A stretch of 64,000 bases of DNA from Biomphalaria glabrata (Eukaryota; Mollusca; Gastropoda; Planorbidae), in contig NC_074720.1 in NCBI RefSeq assembly GCF_947242115.1, positions 29,044,645-29,108,644 on the forward strand, in the 5' to 3' direction. The notes below the pieces were generated by a model. That model was not told the origin of the DNA. It was given only the letters and a program-made list of their open reading frames with translations, and searched no databases. Shown here in pieces: positions 23,122 to 38,100 of this stretch. The position numbers were made by a program, and so were the translations under genes. The first letter of the stretch is position 1, and every line of letters starts with the position of its first letter.

Positions 23122-26100
23122 TCAAAAAGCAAAAGCTTCAGCTGCTGAATCTAAATTTGTACCACCAAGCATGAATTGGGGGTTTTCTAATGCATTGCGA
23201 AATTCTTCCAGAAACCTTGTTGCTTCAACTTCATTTAAACCTCTGCTATCATAGGAAAGTGTGACAGTCATTTTGAGTTGGTTTCCTTTCATGCTAGCTT
23301 CAGTTCTAGATGTGCCTATAGCCAATATGGCCAACTGTGGTGGGTTGATGACGGCTGAGAATTCTGTGATGCCAAACATACCTAAATTTGAAATGCTGTT
23401 AAAAAAAAAATGGTGAAGTTATCAAAATGAGTTTTTGTAATGTGCCGAATTTCATACTATAGAGAAATTATTCAAATATAGCTTCATTGAGCTATCAATA
23501 CAAGAAAACAAATGTTCACACATTTCTAGCCATAAATAAAATATATAAACCAAATAGAAAGTACTGATTATTAAGAGTAACCAAAAGAAAAATATTTAAA
23601 ATTACTATCTTATTTGTAGAAAACAAAGGTTAAAAAAAAAAAATCAGAGTATTTGGAAAAATGAAAAATTGGTAAACAAACATGGTAGGGTTTGTTAAAG
23701 GAAATATTTACATGGCTAGTAAGAATATTTATAAAAAAAAATGCTATTTATCCTTTGTTAGACAAATACTACAAAATACATCCTCTGCTTTTGGTCCCAC
23801 ATCCCAAGAAAAGTACTAGGACAAACCCAAAGCAGAGAAGTTTATCAAAACTCTATATCGCATATCAACAAAAATAAACAATTTTTAGAGACAATCGACG
23901 ACAATATTAAAAAGTAAAGTAATATAAGTAAATATATAAAGAACCAAGCCATAACTTACTTGTATAAAAGCATAACTTCATAGTTAAAAACAGAAAGATA
24001 CAAGAATAAAAACAATTTTTATGTTCAATATGCTTAGACTAACTAAAATAAGAACTCTTTCTAAAAGTCATTTGAACATAGAACATTTTGCCTGAACAGC
24101 TGAAATCTTTAAGCAGCTTGAATGAAAAGGCTAAGAAATGGATACGTTTAAGATGTGATGAATTTTTTTTTTTAGGAATATTGAATCTGTAAATTAAGAG
24201 ACAAGATAAGAAAATGAAGGCTAATGGTCCATTCAACCTATTCAATTCTATTCCGGCCCATACCAGCAGTGCAACACTTGGTCTACTAATTGATGTAAGG
24301 TAACAAATGGCAACTAAAATTCAAAGTTGCTAAATTTCTGAGCAGAAGAGATCAAAGGAGTTGGCATAAATAATAGTCTTCACATTTAGATGTAGATGAA
24401 TTTAGGATCTAAAATATATGTTAAACTTGAAATAAGAGGAAATCTAAATGTGAAAGCTTAAAGTAAGCAGCCATGTAGTCTAGATCTAGATGTGCCTATG
24501 CATGGTCCAAGATCAAGAAGATTTTAAATTTTGTAGGTTAAGCACTTTAATTAGAAGCAATAATCAAAAGTACACCTTCAAGATTTAATATTCTAAGTGT
24601 AAATTCTCCAACACATACCTAAAACTGCCTCCCTGATATTCATGTGGTAAAAGCTTCCCTTCTTTAGCTCTGCCAGACAATTCCTAGACATAAACATTTA
24701 TTCAATTATTGGGACACACAAATATACACTGTTTCAAATGCAGGGAAAGGACTGAACAATTGGCAGCTATGTGAACAAAAACAAAGAGAAAAACAAAAGT
24801 TTTTATTTTATAAATCTGCAGTTATCTTTGTTTTGTTTTTTTAAGTTGTAGTTATTCTGATAGAAATAGAATAGATCTAATGCTCAAATATAGATTTTAA
24901 TAATCCCTAATGCTGATTTACTAAACTATTTCTTGAGAACAAGCAATCACCTTCACTGTGCTACTAATTTGCTCCACTGATAAATAACTTGCACCTTTAA
25001 CAATGGGTGTAATCAGACCATTTGGTGTAGCAACAGCCACTGAAATATCTACAGACTGTGATAGTTTGGGTCCATCATTGGCCCAGATAGCGTTAACTTT
25101 TGGAGAACGCTGAAAAAAAAAAGGAAAACATGAAAAATCAAAATAATAAAACAACCAAATTTAAGACTGAACAATAATTTGAGTCAAATAATAAAAGACT
25201 TTGTTCTCTGTGTTATTTGAGTCCACAAATAAAAGACATTGTTCTCTATGTAGCATGTCTTCACCTTCACCTATCCTTTTGTCCATTGAACTCTTCGGGC
25301 ACCACACTTGATCTGTTAACTGTCTTTATCCACTCCTCTCTGTTGTTTGGCTTGTTAAGAATTTCTGCCAATGATAGGCTTATCCATTCTTATAAGTTGT
25401 CTTTCCTTTGCTTTCTCTGTCTGCCTCTAATTCTTTTTCCTGGTACTGTTCCCCGAAGGAAAGTCTTTGCCAGCCCTGAGGACCTTGTGATATGTCCATA
25501 GAGTTTAAACTTGCATTTTATGACAGTAGTTTGCAGGTCATTGTGGAATCCAAATGATGTATTAATCCTGTTTCTAATCTTTTCCCTTTTGATGCAGTTT
25601 TTAAAAGTGATACCTAAGATATTTCTGAAGCATCTTAACTGCATTGCTCAGAACCTCCTCTCTAGATCTGCAGTCAGCATCCAAGATTTGCAAGCATATA
25701 AGAATGTGGCCATGACCAGGGAGCACATAACTACTTCCTGTTGCCTTTAATTGCAAGAAGCAGGGCCAGTCTTAGGCCACTACAACCTATGCAGCTGCAG
25801 TGGGCCCTGCACTTTCATAGGCCCCACGCGAATTCTAGGCGTAAAATATTAAATTAAACTATTTTAACTTATTATTAAAAGATTTCTGGAATTCTCATGA
25901 AATTGCAAAACATATGAAAAAGTTATGAAAATCTGAAATTATTAAAATCTTCTGAAAAATCTTCTGCAAATCTCCTTGAAAACAGACAAGATTGTCATTT
26001 CGGGTTGTCATTCAATATGGAATGTGCCAATCCTACTCGCAATAAAAAAAGCGGCATTGTCAGCTTTCATTTAATAAAAATGTAATAATAAGGAGAATTT

Positions 26101-29100
26101 TAACAAAAACAAGAAGTTCAAATATTTAATTTTCTTTAATAGTCACTTCTAAATCTATCTTGACCTCTTAAAAAACAAAAAAATAGATATTTTGCTAGTC
26201 GATAGTAAATCTAAAAGGCAGATCTTAATGTTTATCAGCTTTTTGTTGGAAAACTACTATCTACTGTAGATGGCTCGTAAAGTTAATTTGACGGTGATTT
26301 TGTACTTAGTTAAGTATGAATAAAATGCAAAGACGAATTTATTTTGTAATAAAAAATCTTAATTTTCACTTATTATCCTTATCCCTACCAAGACTAGGCC
26401 CTGCAATCTGTAGGACCGGCCCTGGCAAGAAGGTCCATGATTGATATTCTATAGGTCAATGTTTCATTCACAGGTGTATCTGTTTTAAAATAGAACATTT
26501 TGCATAAACAGAATAAACCCAACACACCCAATCCACTGCAGACACTGCACCTAGCCTTACGAAAATACCAAACCCTCTTCGAATGTCCCAATTTAATTCA
26601 CCTCAGATTACCACAACAACCCTGCATAACCACGTTTCTCAATGGCAATGCAGAACAATTGAGAACAGCAAGCTAATTTTCATTGGCAAGACAGCAAAAG
26701 AGCTTACAGCTCAGCAACAAAAAGCTGGCTAGATGAAGTAAAAAAGGAATGATTTTACAGAAGTATATTTTTAAGGTACATTCAAAATCTAGCAGTCCAT
26801 GAGACAGGTGATGGAAATTCATGATTCTGTAACCATGGTTAATGAGGAGATCCTGTGGCCACAAAAATAATCAACTAACTATATACTAAGCAAAGCCATA
26901 CTACTATCTCAGCATTGTTTATTCTGTCTTGATATGTCATGTTCAAGATACTATGAAGACAGCCTAAGTGGAACAAGTTTAATTTATGCTCTTGTTTTGC
27001 ATATGTGGTCCATGTTATGCTTCCATACAGTGGGGTACTCAGGACACATGCGTTGCAGACCGCCTATCTATGTTTTTGTAATGAGTTTCCCTGGACACAC
27101 ATGCGTTGTATAGTTTTTGATCTCCTCTTTAAGGGCTAAGGTTGTCTTTACATTCTCGACATACCATACAGCCGAACTGAGTGCCTACATTTTTGTACAT
27201 AACCAGAATTAAACTGTTTTCAGAGAATAGTTTCAAACAGGTTAAAAACTTATATAAGGGATCTCTTTAACAAAGCAACGGTACCACAGCCTACAATTTA
27301 GGAACCACTAAAGAATAGTTTAATCATCAAAAGATGTTACATGATCAATGGTGTGATCAACAAGTAATACTGAACTAAGATTTACTAGTGATTGAATTGT
27401 TCCTTTATTACCTGAAGTGCTAAAGCAGCTGCCTTAACAATAAAATCATTCACAGATATTTTCACACCATCAGCTGCTAATGTCTTCCTGAGTTCTGTAA
27501 GGGCTCCCATGTTAGAATCTATTGAGGCATAAGCATGAGGGATAGTAGACTAGAAAGAAAAAAAAAAAAAAAAAAAGAAAAAATGATCAAAGAATTCATT
27601 CAAATACATATCTTCAGAGTTTTTAAAATAAAGCTTTTGCTTATTTTTGTAAGTATGTTTATGGTTATCTACAGTATAGAGGGACTTCTTATGATCCAAC
27701 AGTTACACTGGGCAGGGACACAACCTGTATGGGAGACAAACGTATGCCAAAGGAAGTCTTTTTTGCTAAAAGGTGGTTGACGTAACAGAGGTGCCCCACA
27801 GAAATGCTTCACAAAGACCAGCACCTGGTTGCATGCAACCTCAGAACGAGAAAGCTGGAGGTCACTCACAAAGGCGGTAAGATACACATTTAAGACCAAA
27901 AGAAAATCTGCTGCAGAGGAAAGAAATCTAAATCGACCACCTGCGGACAATGGTTATGCTTGCCCTGGATGTGGAAAAATATGTAGGCCACAGCTGGGCT
28001 GCGCAGCCACGGGAAATACTGCATTCCTCACTAATCTTTGGACTGGAAGACAAGTCTTATATATATATATATATACACTAATGAAACAATTTTATGTCAA
28101 TAAGAGTGATGACAAAGAGCAGAGACAGATCAAGGATGAGGAATGCAAACAGTAGAAAAAGAAAATAGAGAGTTTATGAGAAAACAGGACTTAATCTTGA
28201 GGATCAGGGTGACAACAGACGAACAAACAGCTGGCTTTAAGAACTAAAGAAAAGCACAAATGACAAAAAGAAAAGAAAAAAAAAGGAATTGACTCAAAGT
28301 AGCTAGGGATAAAGACATTAGTTCCAATTGTGATGATGTGGTGTTTAAAGTTAACTCCTACAGCAGTACAAAGTGACAAGGTTACTGGCTTTTAAAAAAT
28401 AATTAAGTAAAAGAGGTCTCACAGTTGTTTTTTTTACACAATTTAGGCCATGTTGTGCCCAGAAGAAAATAAAAATGACCAATTTAAAATTGGCAGTTAC
28501 CTTGGACTCAGTTAGTCTCTTGGCTATGGTTCTTCTCATACTTGTCAATGGGATGTCTATGTAATTAGCCCCTGGTGCTGCGGCTGGTTCTACTTTAGGT
28601 GCAGGTGTTGATGGAGTGCTAGCTGCTGGAGGTGTTACAGACTTACTAAGTTTCTTTGAATTGATATAGTTGAGCACATCCCTGTATAAGACAAGGTCAA
28701 CATGTAACTTTGGAAATATCAATGGACTTCACTTGGAAGAAAAATAATGATTTTATATTTTACCTTATCGAAAAGGTCTTCCAAAAAAAACTACTTTTGG
28801 AGCAAAACTTATTAAAGTCTTGCTTATTACAACTGATAATTAATAATAATTAAGATATCTTAATAAAAAAGGAAATGTTTACATCCAGTAAGCTGAAAGT
28901 ATGTTTAAGATTCCAGCTGATATAAACTATAAACTATAATAAATTATGCCCAAAAATATTTTAAAAATCACAGATTTAAGAAAACACAACTATGCCTGTA
29001 AGCATACACTAATCGCTAAATACTACAGAACTGTACAATCTTAATAATTGATTTTTAAAAAAAACATATAGTTTTTGCAGTAATAATTTAGTATGTATCT

Positions 29101-32100
29101 CTTTTAATAACTACATTTGCTATCATATACATTTATGTATTTACATAATGTGCTTGATTCAATGCTATACCTAAATGCACTCATAAATACCAATATTCAC
29201 AGTGAATAACCTTTTTTCTCCCTCAAAAATTTGTTTCCTTTTCCAATTTTATGGCAATACCACAAACTTTTTTTATTGTCAATTTCTACTGCGATTATTA
29301 TTATTATAAGATAATTTTAGGTTTAATTTTTCTCCTAAGACAAGTGTCAGTAAAACTGTCACAGCACGCAAATATAATTGTAGTTCACAGAAATGCAACT
29401 AAATTGTGGCAGTGAGCAATTTTGCATAGGTTCTTGCAGCTACTGTTATAGCTGTTGTTTTTTTTTTTAACAAGGCATTTTATAAATAGAAGCAGAAACC
29501 TTCATGAGAAAAGAAGAGTGAAAGTGAGTTCAAGTTTCAACATAGCCTACAAGTGTCACTGTGTAAGTCTTACAGTTGGTTTGACAAGACATGGCCTTGA
29601 ACACATTAGTGTTAGAAAACTAAATTCATTTCACTCTGTCTCTACTTTGACTTCAGTTGCTAAAATCTAGATCATTAAAATGAAAACTATTAAAACACAG
29701 AGAAAACAATGGAAAGACAACATAAAGGAATGGACAGGCCTGTCATTGGGAGTAATTCTATTCAAGGCAAGCAACAGAGAGGAATGGAGAAAGGTGGTCA
29801 AGAAATCTATTACCACCCAAGGGTTCAACAGACTAAGGGACAGGTGAAGGTGGTGGTGAACAAATAATTTAAATAACACTTATCAATTGTTTGTCCATTT
29901 TGGATCATTAAGAGTGATATTTTTATGCTGCTGTTGCTCTCTTTTTGTCATCTGTTATGTAATCCATTAAATACACTACAAATATGAGTAATCAGGTTAC
30001 CCTTTTAATAAAGCTCCAGCTGGACCAGTGGCTGGAACATCATTTGAGCTTATGTTATATTCTTGTAGCAGTTTCTTTACAGAAGGACCAACCAGATGTC
30101 TGAAATATAAATACATTTTGGTCATAACAGTAACAGTAGTAGCAACTGCTTTATTGATCTGATGTGTCCATGGGTGACTATGATAGCCTTCTCACTATTT
30201 CTACTCACTGTTTCTACTGTTCCAAGACAAAGTTATTAGACTTAAAGGTTGTTCATAAGCAAAGATAGGGGCATGGTGGATAAGTGGTAAAGCACTTGGC
30301 TTCCAAACCAAGAAGTCTCGGGTTAGCATCTCTGGGAAGACTGGGATTTTGAATTTTAGGATTTTTAGGACGCTCCTCTGATGCGCATCTGACATTAGTT
30401 GGGAAAGTAAAGGTGTTTGGTCATTGTGCTAGCCACATAACACCCCTTTAACCATCCGCCATTGACACAGATGACATTTACATCATCTGCCCTATAGATC
30501 ACAAGATCTGAAAGGGATTACTTTTTATTAAAAAAAAAGCTAAAAAGAATAAATCTAATTAATAATTGGATGATTTGAATGAGATGTTACAAAATGTATA
30601 AATATATATATATATCAAAGAAGGTTCTCACTATAAAAATTAAAAACTAGCACAATTGGTTATTCCTATTTAATTCTTTTTCTAAAGCTACATTTCAACA
30701 ACTGTAGCATCTGCATTTCATTTGAATATTTTAAAAAAAATGGTTCAAGTTTATAAAAATAAAAAGCCAACCTGTGATCACCATGATCTGATGAAAGGGC
30801 AGCAGATGGAGGTGAAGCTGGGACAGCTGCTGTTGTAACTACAGGTGTTGGGGTTTCAGTTGCAGGTTTTGATGGAGGCTTAGCAGCTGCTTCAGCAGGT
30901 ATTTGAACATTTTTCCAGTCATCACCTTCCTCCACCAAAAGTGCTATCAGAGAACCAATAGGGACATCTTTTGAGTCGGCAGGAACCTAGAATATGATAA
31001 TATTTTAATTAATTTGTCTTTTTCATTAAATAAAATAAGCTTTGAACAATAAAGCAATTTGAAATAATGCTAGATACATATTAGAGTTTGAAAGTAATCT
31101 TCAAGTTCAAAGAAAAATCCACATTCAGATTTAGTTCCAAAATATGCTGTTAACATTTACTAGTTTTACAACTAGACCACCTAAAGTTGACACCAGAAGA
31201 TCAAACAACCATACCATTCTGTTTAGACAGGTCCAGAAAGACATTTCTTCCTGACCTATATGGGTATTATGCATAACTGCAGGGTTTTGTCCAAGGCTTT
31301 TGGAAGAAATGATTTGAGCCTCTCAAGCACTCACTCTCAGGAAGCTTAATGATGACATATTAATATTCAATTAAGTCAGTAGTTCTCATTATTTTATGAA
31401 TTGAAGACCACTAAGATTTAAACCATTGTATGAAGGTTCTGATTACAGAATAGCACATGAAAAACATACCACTGAGGCTTTATAGTTAAACATGCCACTG
31501 ATGCTGTATAGTTAATATATAACTTACTCAAAGAACATAATAGAGATGTATCCAGAGAAACATACTTTGAGAAACACTACAGACTTTCAAAATTCATGCA
31601 TACATACTATTATTTTGGCAAGAATTCCTGTTTCCTCTGTTTCCATATCCATCATAGCTTTATCTGTTTCTATCTTACACAACACATCACCAGGTGAAAC
31701 AGTATCTCCTGTAAATACATTAAGTAGAAATTTGTAATTACAATGTAAATGTCTCCATTATTAGACAATATAATACTAAGAAACATTACATTCAGCATTT
31801 TATTATAAATACTGTTAGAAATTATGACGGAAATAAAAGTTACTAAAGCTGAGCTTATTTAAGATAAGATATATGTGTAATTTGGTCTAAGCACACAATA
31901 AGCAGTTGAACTGCATGTGCATCTGACAATAATGACTATAACGTGATACATAAAATAATTTTTATCCAAATCATGTCATTCTAGTCCAAGAATTTAATCA
32001 TAAATCTGATTGATAAAACATGATAGCCAACAAACACTCTACAATACATGCCTTACTCTTTAGACATCTGCCTCCTCCAATAAAAAAAACTGAAACTTCT

Positions 32101-35100
32101 GACTTTTTTATTTATTCATACGTCAATCAAAATCTTAAGTTAGTCATTTGATCAATGCAGAGATATCAAATACAACTAGTACTGTTGGTCACTAATGGAA
32201 AGAAGCAAAGTCAATAAGCAAGAGATAATAATTCTGGAGTGATCAGGCTCAGTCGCCAGTCAAAGCTTGAAGAGCTGAGCAAGTTCACTTACCTTGGCAG
32301 CATCATAACAAATGATGGGGATGCCTACCATAATGTAGCATGCCAAATAGGAAAGGCAGGGAGCATTTTCCAAAGGCTGCAGCCTATTTGAACAAGCCAA
32401 TCCATTGGGCTTGAGACAAAAATACACCTTCTCAACACAATTGTCATCCCAACTGCAACATATGCATGTGAGACATGGAAGTCATCTGTCAAAATTGAGA
32501 AAAGGCTAAATGTGGCTCAACAAAAATGGCTGAGACAGATTTTGGGAGTCAGTTACACAGATCGGGTCTCAAACAAGGAAATCCTTTGCCGAACTGTGAG
32601 CCGAACACTTAGTGAGGTTGTGACAGAGCGTCGCATGAGGTTTGCGGAAATGTTCTATGACAAAATGAACTACGTATACCAAGAGTTGCGATGACATAGA
32701 GGCCAATACGAGGAAAGCACAAACAGGGACGTCCTCGTATTACCTGGTGCCACAACTTCATGGAGGACATCAGAACAGTGGACACCAGGTGAGAGGAAGC
32801 TTCAGACATTGTCAACAACAGATCTTTATGGAGACAGCTTGCTTCCCAACGCGCCGTATGGCACAGGAAGACCTAAGTCTAAGTAAGATCAGGCTCTACA
32901 GCAATGTTTCTCAAACTGTGTGCCGCGGCACATTAGTGTGCCGCCGAAGATTTGCAGGTGTGCCGCGGGAGTTTTTAGAACACCACACGTGCAGCGTTAC
33001 ACAGGTCTGCTTAATATTAAATTTTTATTTTACGTTGCGATGACATCTCCACTTGAAATGACCAGTAGTAGTAGTGGATCTTTCCATTATGACGGAAAGG
33101 GGTGTTAGCTATTCAGGTTATGGAATTGTCCACTATACATATATTATTATAATGAATAAAATGTTGGCCGCCTTAGCAGACGCACAGCAGTTCTCGAATT
33201 GGTAACGATAATAATAAGCGATGTGTTTCAAGTAAATTGGTTAGGTGTATGCTAATAATAACAAATTAATAATAAGCCTTATTCATTGTTATCGATGGAG
33301 AAATACGTTAGCAAGAATGAAACTGCGAAAGCGTTAAATGAAAAGCAAGGAACCAAACGAAGGTACAAAGAAGATAACACCAGATATGGTTTCATATCTT
33401 CTGAACCATTGCCATTCTGTCTGATCTGCAATGCAACTCTGTCGAATGAGACGCTTGTTTCAAGCAAATTGAAGAGACACTTGGAAACTAAATATCCTGC
33501 TGTAAAAGCGCAACCGAAGAAATACTTTTGAAAACATCAGGGCTCAACAAAATAAACAAGCTAAGACACTTACGAACTACCTAAAGCTGCCAGAAAAGGG
33601 ATTGATTTCAAGTTGGATTTTCTATTCATGACGAGATCTGGTGGTTAATGTGACGTTTCTCTCTGATTTATTTGACAAATTAAATTCAAGGACCATCGGA
33701 AACCATCATCACTGCATCCTCAAACTGAATCATTTGGTGAAAAATTGTCTTTGTGGCAAAGTAAGATCTCGAAAGGAGTCTTCGACTGCTTTCCTACTTA
33801 CAATGAATGTGCTTCAACTAAAGAAATCACCCCCGAAATTCTGGACACTTTGACACACTTGCAGTCAGCATTGTGGCATAAATTTTCAACACTTGGAAGT
33901 AATGAGTATGGATTGGATGGGTCAGTTATCACTTTGGAAACAATGAAGCTACAAATTTGAAAACTGAAGAAGCAGAGAAGCTCATTGATTTAAAGCAACG
34001 ATGCCGTTCTTAAGTCAAGTTTTGCCGAGAAAAGCCTGGATGTGTTTTAGATTTCAATCAACAAGTTATATCCTGCAATCAGTTTAAAAGCAATCAAAAT
34101 AATTCTTCCATTTGCATCTTCATGGTTTTGTGAGTTTGGATTTTGAGCACTGACTGAAATCAATTCTAAGAAAAGAGAGAGACTTCTTACAATAGACGAT
34201 GAAATGTGAGTTTGTTTGTCGACTCTGGAGCCTCGATTAGATCACATTTCTCTCAAAAAAAGGCACACCCTTAATATTAAATATATTACTTAAAAACAGG
34301 TAATATTTTTTTTTTCTTTTTATTATAAAACAACTGTTGCTCTTCGTGGTGTGCCGCGAAACTTTTGTAGTTCTTTTTACTGTGCCGCCAGACAAAAAAG
34401 TTTGAGAAACACTGCTCTACAGTCTTGCCCTCCCGTCTTGCCCTCCCTAGTAGACAATGAATGATCAAAAAATGACTGTGGCTTTGAACATTGTATGGGA
34501 TGTGTGGTTTTACACAAAGCACAATCTAGGGTAGTTCATGGTTTCTGTGGCTGCTTCAATCTTCATCTACTGGTATACAAGGTACAAAACCAACTACTGA
34601 CCATTCTTATGGAACTCCAATTGGTAAGTATAAATGAAATGCAGTAAATGTAAAGACCATTTCTATGTACAAGTTTTAGATGCATTAAACAGAGTAGGTG
34701 TAAGTTCCCATCTCCTACTTTATCTAAAATGCACAGCCTCAAGATTATACCTACAATTAACCAAGTATACTTGTAAATTTACCTTCTTTTTTGTACCATT
34801 TAATAATATTGCCTTTTTCCATAGTTGGAGATAGTGATGGCATATCAAGTTTTATTGTTGCTGTAAAAAGAATGAGATATATATGCAAATTTTGTAAATA
34901 TTTAATGCAAATAATCTACGATATTTTAACATCTAATTGTAGGAAAATTGAAACCTCCTGTTTTAAAAAGTATTGTGAAAATGATCAAAGGTTGCAGTTC
35001 AACATAAAATAAGGATACAGTACTCTGAAAATCATTTTAATAATAATATTCAAAATATTTATACTATGTGTATATATACTAGAATTTAAATATATTTTAA

Positions 35101-38100
35101 ACATTTATATAACCTTTTGTACAAAACATCAATGTACCTTTATCATTTGTCTTACTGAATATTTTATAGGTTGTGTCTTTATTTTATCATGTTATGCCTG
35201 CAGTTATGGTTTAGACTAGTTTTATTGCTGTACTATTGCTATTTTACTTTTTTAAGTCTTCTACTTCTACCCTAGATTGTCTCTAAGTATAGTGTTTCAC
35301 TAATGGTGTTACTCTAGTCAAATGTGAATACTTGTTTTTCATTTATCTCAAATACCAATTCTGCAACTCTGTTCTATCATCCATCCATCCCAGTGGCACT
35401 ACAGCAATGGAAGGCCCTGGTCTCCTCAAGCACATCTTACCATTCTGCTCTATCCTGCACTTTATGTCTCCATGCCCGGACTCTTAGCTGTTGTAGATCT
35501 GCCTCTATATTAACAAGCCACCATACTAGTGTTCTGCCTTTTGGTTTTTGCCTGTGAACAATCTTTGCTCCTCTGTTCTCTGACATTCTTTCAAGGTGAC
35601 CTGTCCAACGTAATCATTTCCTTTTTATTTCCATCACTATTGAAGGGTCTTCATATAGCTGGTATATTTCCTGGTTGGTGCAAGTCCTCCATCTGGTTTC
35701 CTCATGTGTGGCACTATCAATTTTCTAAGGATTTTCCTTTCCCAAGTATTCAGCACATTTTTCTGTTAGTTTTTTCAACGTCCAGGTTTCACTTGCATAT
35801 GTGGCTACAGGTCTTATAATTGTTTTGTAATTAGTTTTTTTGCTTTCTTAGATATAAATTTGATTTTATACTTTCAATTATATGTTGTGTGTTATAGAAA
35901 GCTCTGTTGCCTTCCACTAGTCGTTCCTTTACTTCTGACATTATGTCATTTTTTTAAGTATCATACTTGCTGCAACTGTTCTAGTTTTATTAAACGAAGT
36001 TTATATTGTCCTGAGTTAAGGGGTCCTCCAAAAAACAGAGTATGCATATTCTAGACTCCAAATCTAGACAGACAACTAGAGGTCTAATATTAATTGGGGT
36101 AACCAAACTTAACTGTAAAGTAATAAAAATTAGCAAATTATACTTTCTAAGTCATCAATTTATATAAATAGCATTTTAGTTTGGTATGTAAACTTGTACT
36201 ATATTATACAGTATAGATTATAGATGTAGATCTATTATTACTTGTAATTTTTATAAATTGTATTATTACTAGATATATTTATTAGGTCTATGTACTATCA
36301 TTAATTAGAATTACTATTACATTTATTATCAGCATTTATATTTATATCACAGTTCTTTTTTGATTTATTTGTTATTTTAAAAAATCTTGGTTATAAACTC
36401 TAGATATATAGATTATAGATCTATAAATTCTAATTTCTATGTCTATATATAATAATAATATTTATAATACTAATACTATTAATACTTAATAGAAGGGGCT
36501 CGCAAAGACCTTCCTTCAGGGAACAGTGCCAGGGAAAAGAAGAAGAGGCAGACAAAAAAAGCGATGGCAGGACAACATTAAAGAATTGATGGGCCTGCCA
36601 TTGAGAGAGGTTCTAAACAAGGCAAAAAAAAAGGGAGGAATGGAGAAAGACGGTCGACAAATCTTGCCTGGTGCCCCAACAGTCCAACAGACTAAGGGAT
36701 AGGTAAAGGAGTTATAGTTATAATATATAGTAGGTTCTTATATTTTGAACACTCCGTCGAATTCTCCTTCAATGAACGGGTCGCTTTTTCTGTTTGTAAT
36801 TCATTTGTTTTTATGTTTGGAGCAAAAATCGACGTTTCGGGACTGCGCATGTCCAATTTTAGATAAGTTCAGGTAATTTTGTTCCGTTTTTCAAAGCAGA
36901 TGGCAACTTTTTAGATTCTCGGTAACCATGTATGTAAAGCTATTGTTTTAACCTCCACCTGCAATTCATACCCATGCCCATATAAGGGATGAAGGCTATA
37001 TTATGAGCCTGTTTGATCGTAGGCTGATGGGCATATCAAAATAAGCTTCCGAACATCTTTAGAAAGACATTCCAATCACATTTATACCCTTAGCTTTTAA
37101 TAATTTAATAAGGGGGTGTACAACGAATAATAATGAATTCAGCTCATTCTTCTTCCTTGGACACAGCTAAATCGTAATAAGAAATATTTTATTGGGATTA
37201 ATAAATCTATGATTTTTTCAATGAATAAGCATGACCTAGATTGAGATATCTATAATATATAATTTATGAATGAAAGAAAAAGTGCGGGCTGCTAATTTGA
37301 AGCCAGAGACCATGCCCACTGCAGGTGATCACTCCAGATGAGCTGGCAGTGAGGAGAGGTATACACTAACCGTGTGGTGTCACAACCTATCAAACAGGCA
37401 GGTGAGGAAAGGGGGATAGAGTCATGAAAAGAATTATAAGCATCTATGGGAGGGAGGGGGTGTTAATGTGTCACAAAACGAACATCCAAATTATGAAAAC
37501 AAGAAGAGGGTCCTTGGATGGGAATTAAAAGAAAGACAGAGTGGTGTACAATGATGGTGCTCACTGTCCAAGTGAGGACAAAGCCCAAAAACTGTGTTCA
37601 ATATAGGAGCATGAAGTGACCCACTTTATTTTAAAATAAAATCTTGACTACGAGTGGTAATTCAAAGGAATACAGCTATTTTTATAGTCCTTTAGTTGCA
37701 GAATAAGAATCTGCTTTCAGTTTTTTTGTAAGTTAAACCTTCACCAAATAAAAAAATAAAATAAAAATTTGACCTAGTTCCCGTAAGTGGGTGTTCAGAT
37801 ATAAGAATCTACCATATAATAATCATATATAGTAGATTCTTATATTAGGCACACCGTATTCGGGAACTAGGTCAAATTTTTATTTTATTTTTTTATTTGG
37901 TGACGGTTTAACTTACAAAAAAACTGAAAGCAGATTCTTATTCTGCAACTAAAGGACTATAAAAATAGCTCAGTTTCTTTGAAATACCACTCATAGTCAA
38001 GATTTTATTTTAAAATAAATCAGGTCACTTCATGCTCCTATAATAAACGCAGTTTTTGTGCTTTCTCCTTTAGCACACATCGAGCACCGTTAAGAAACAC

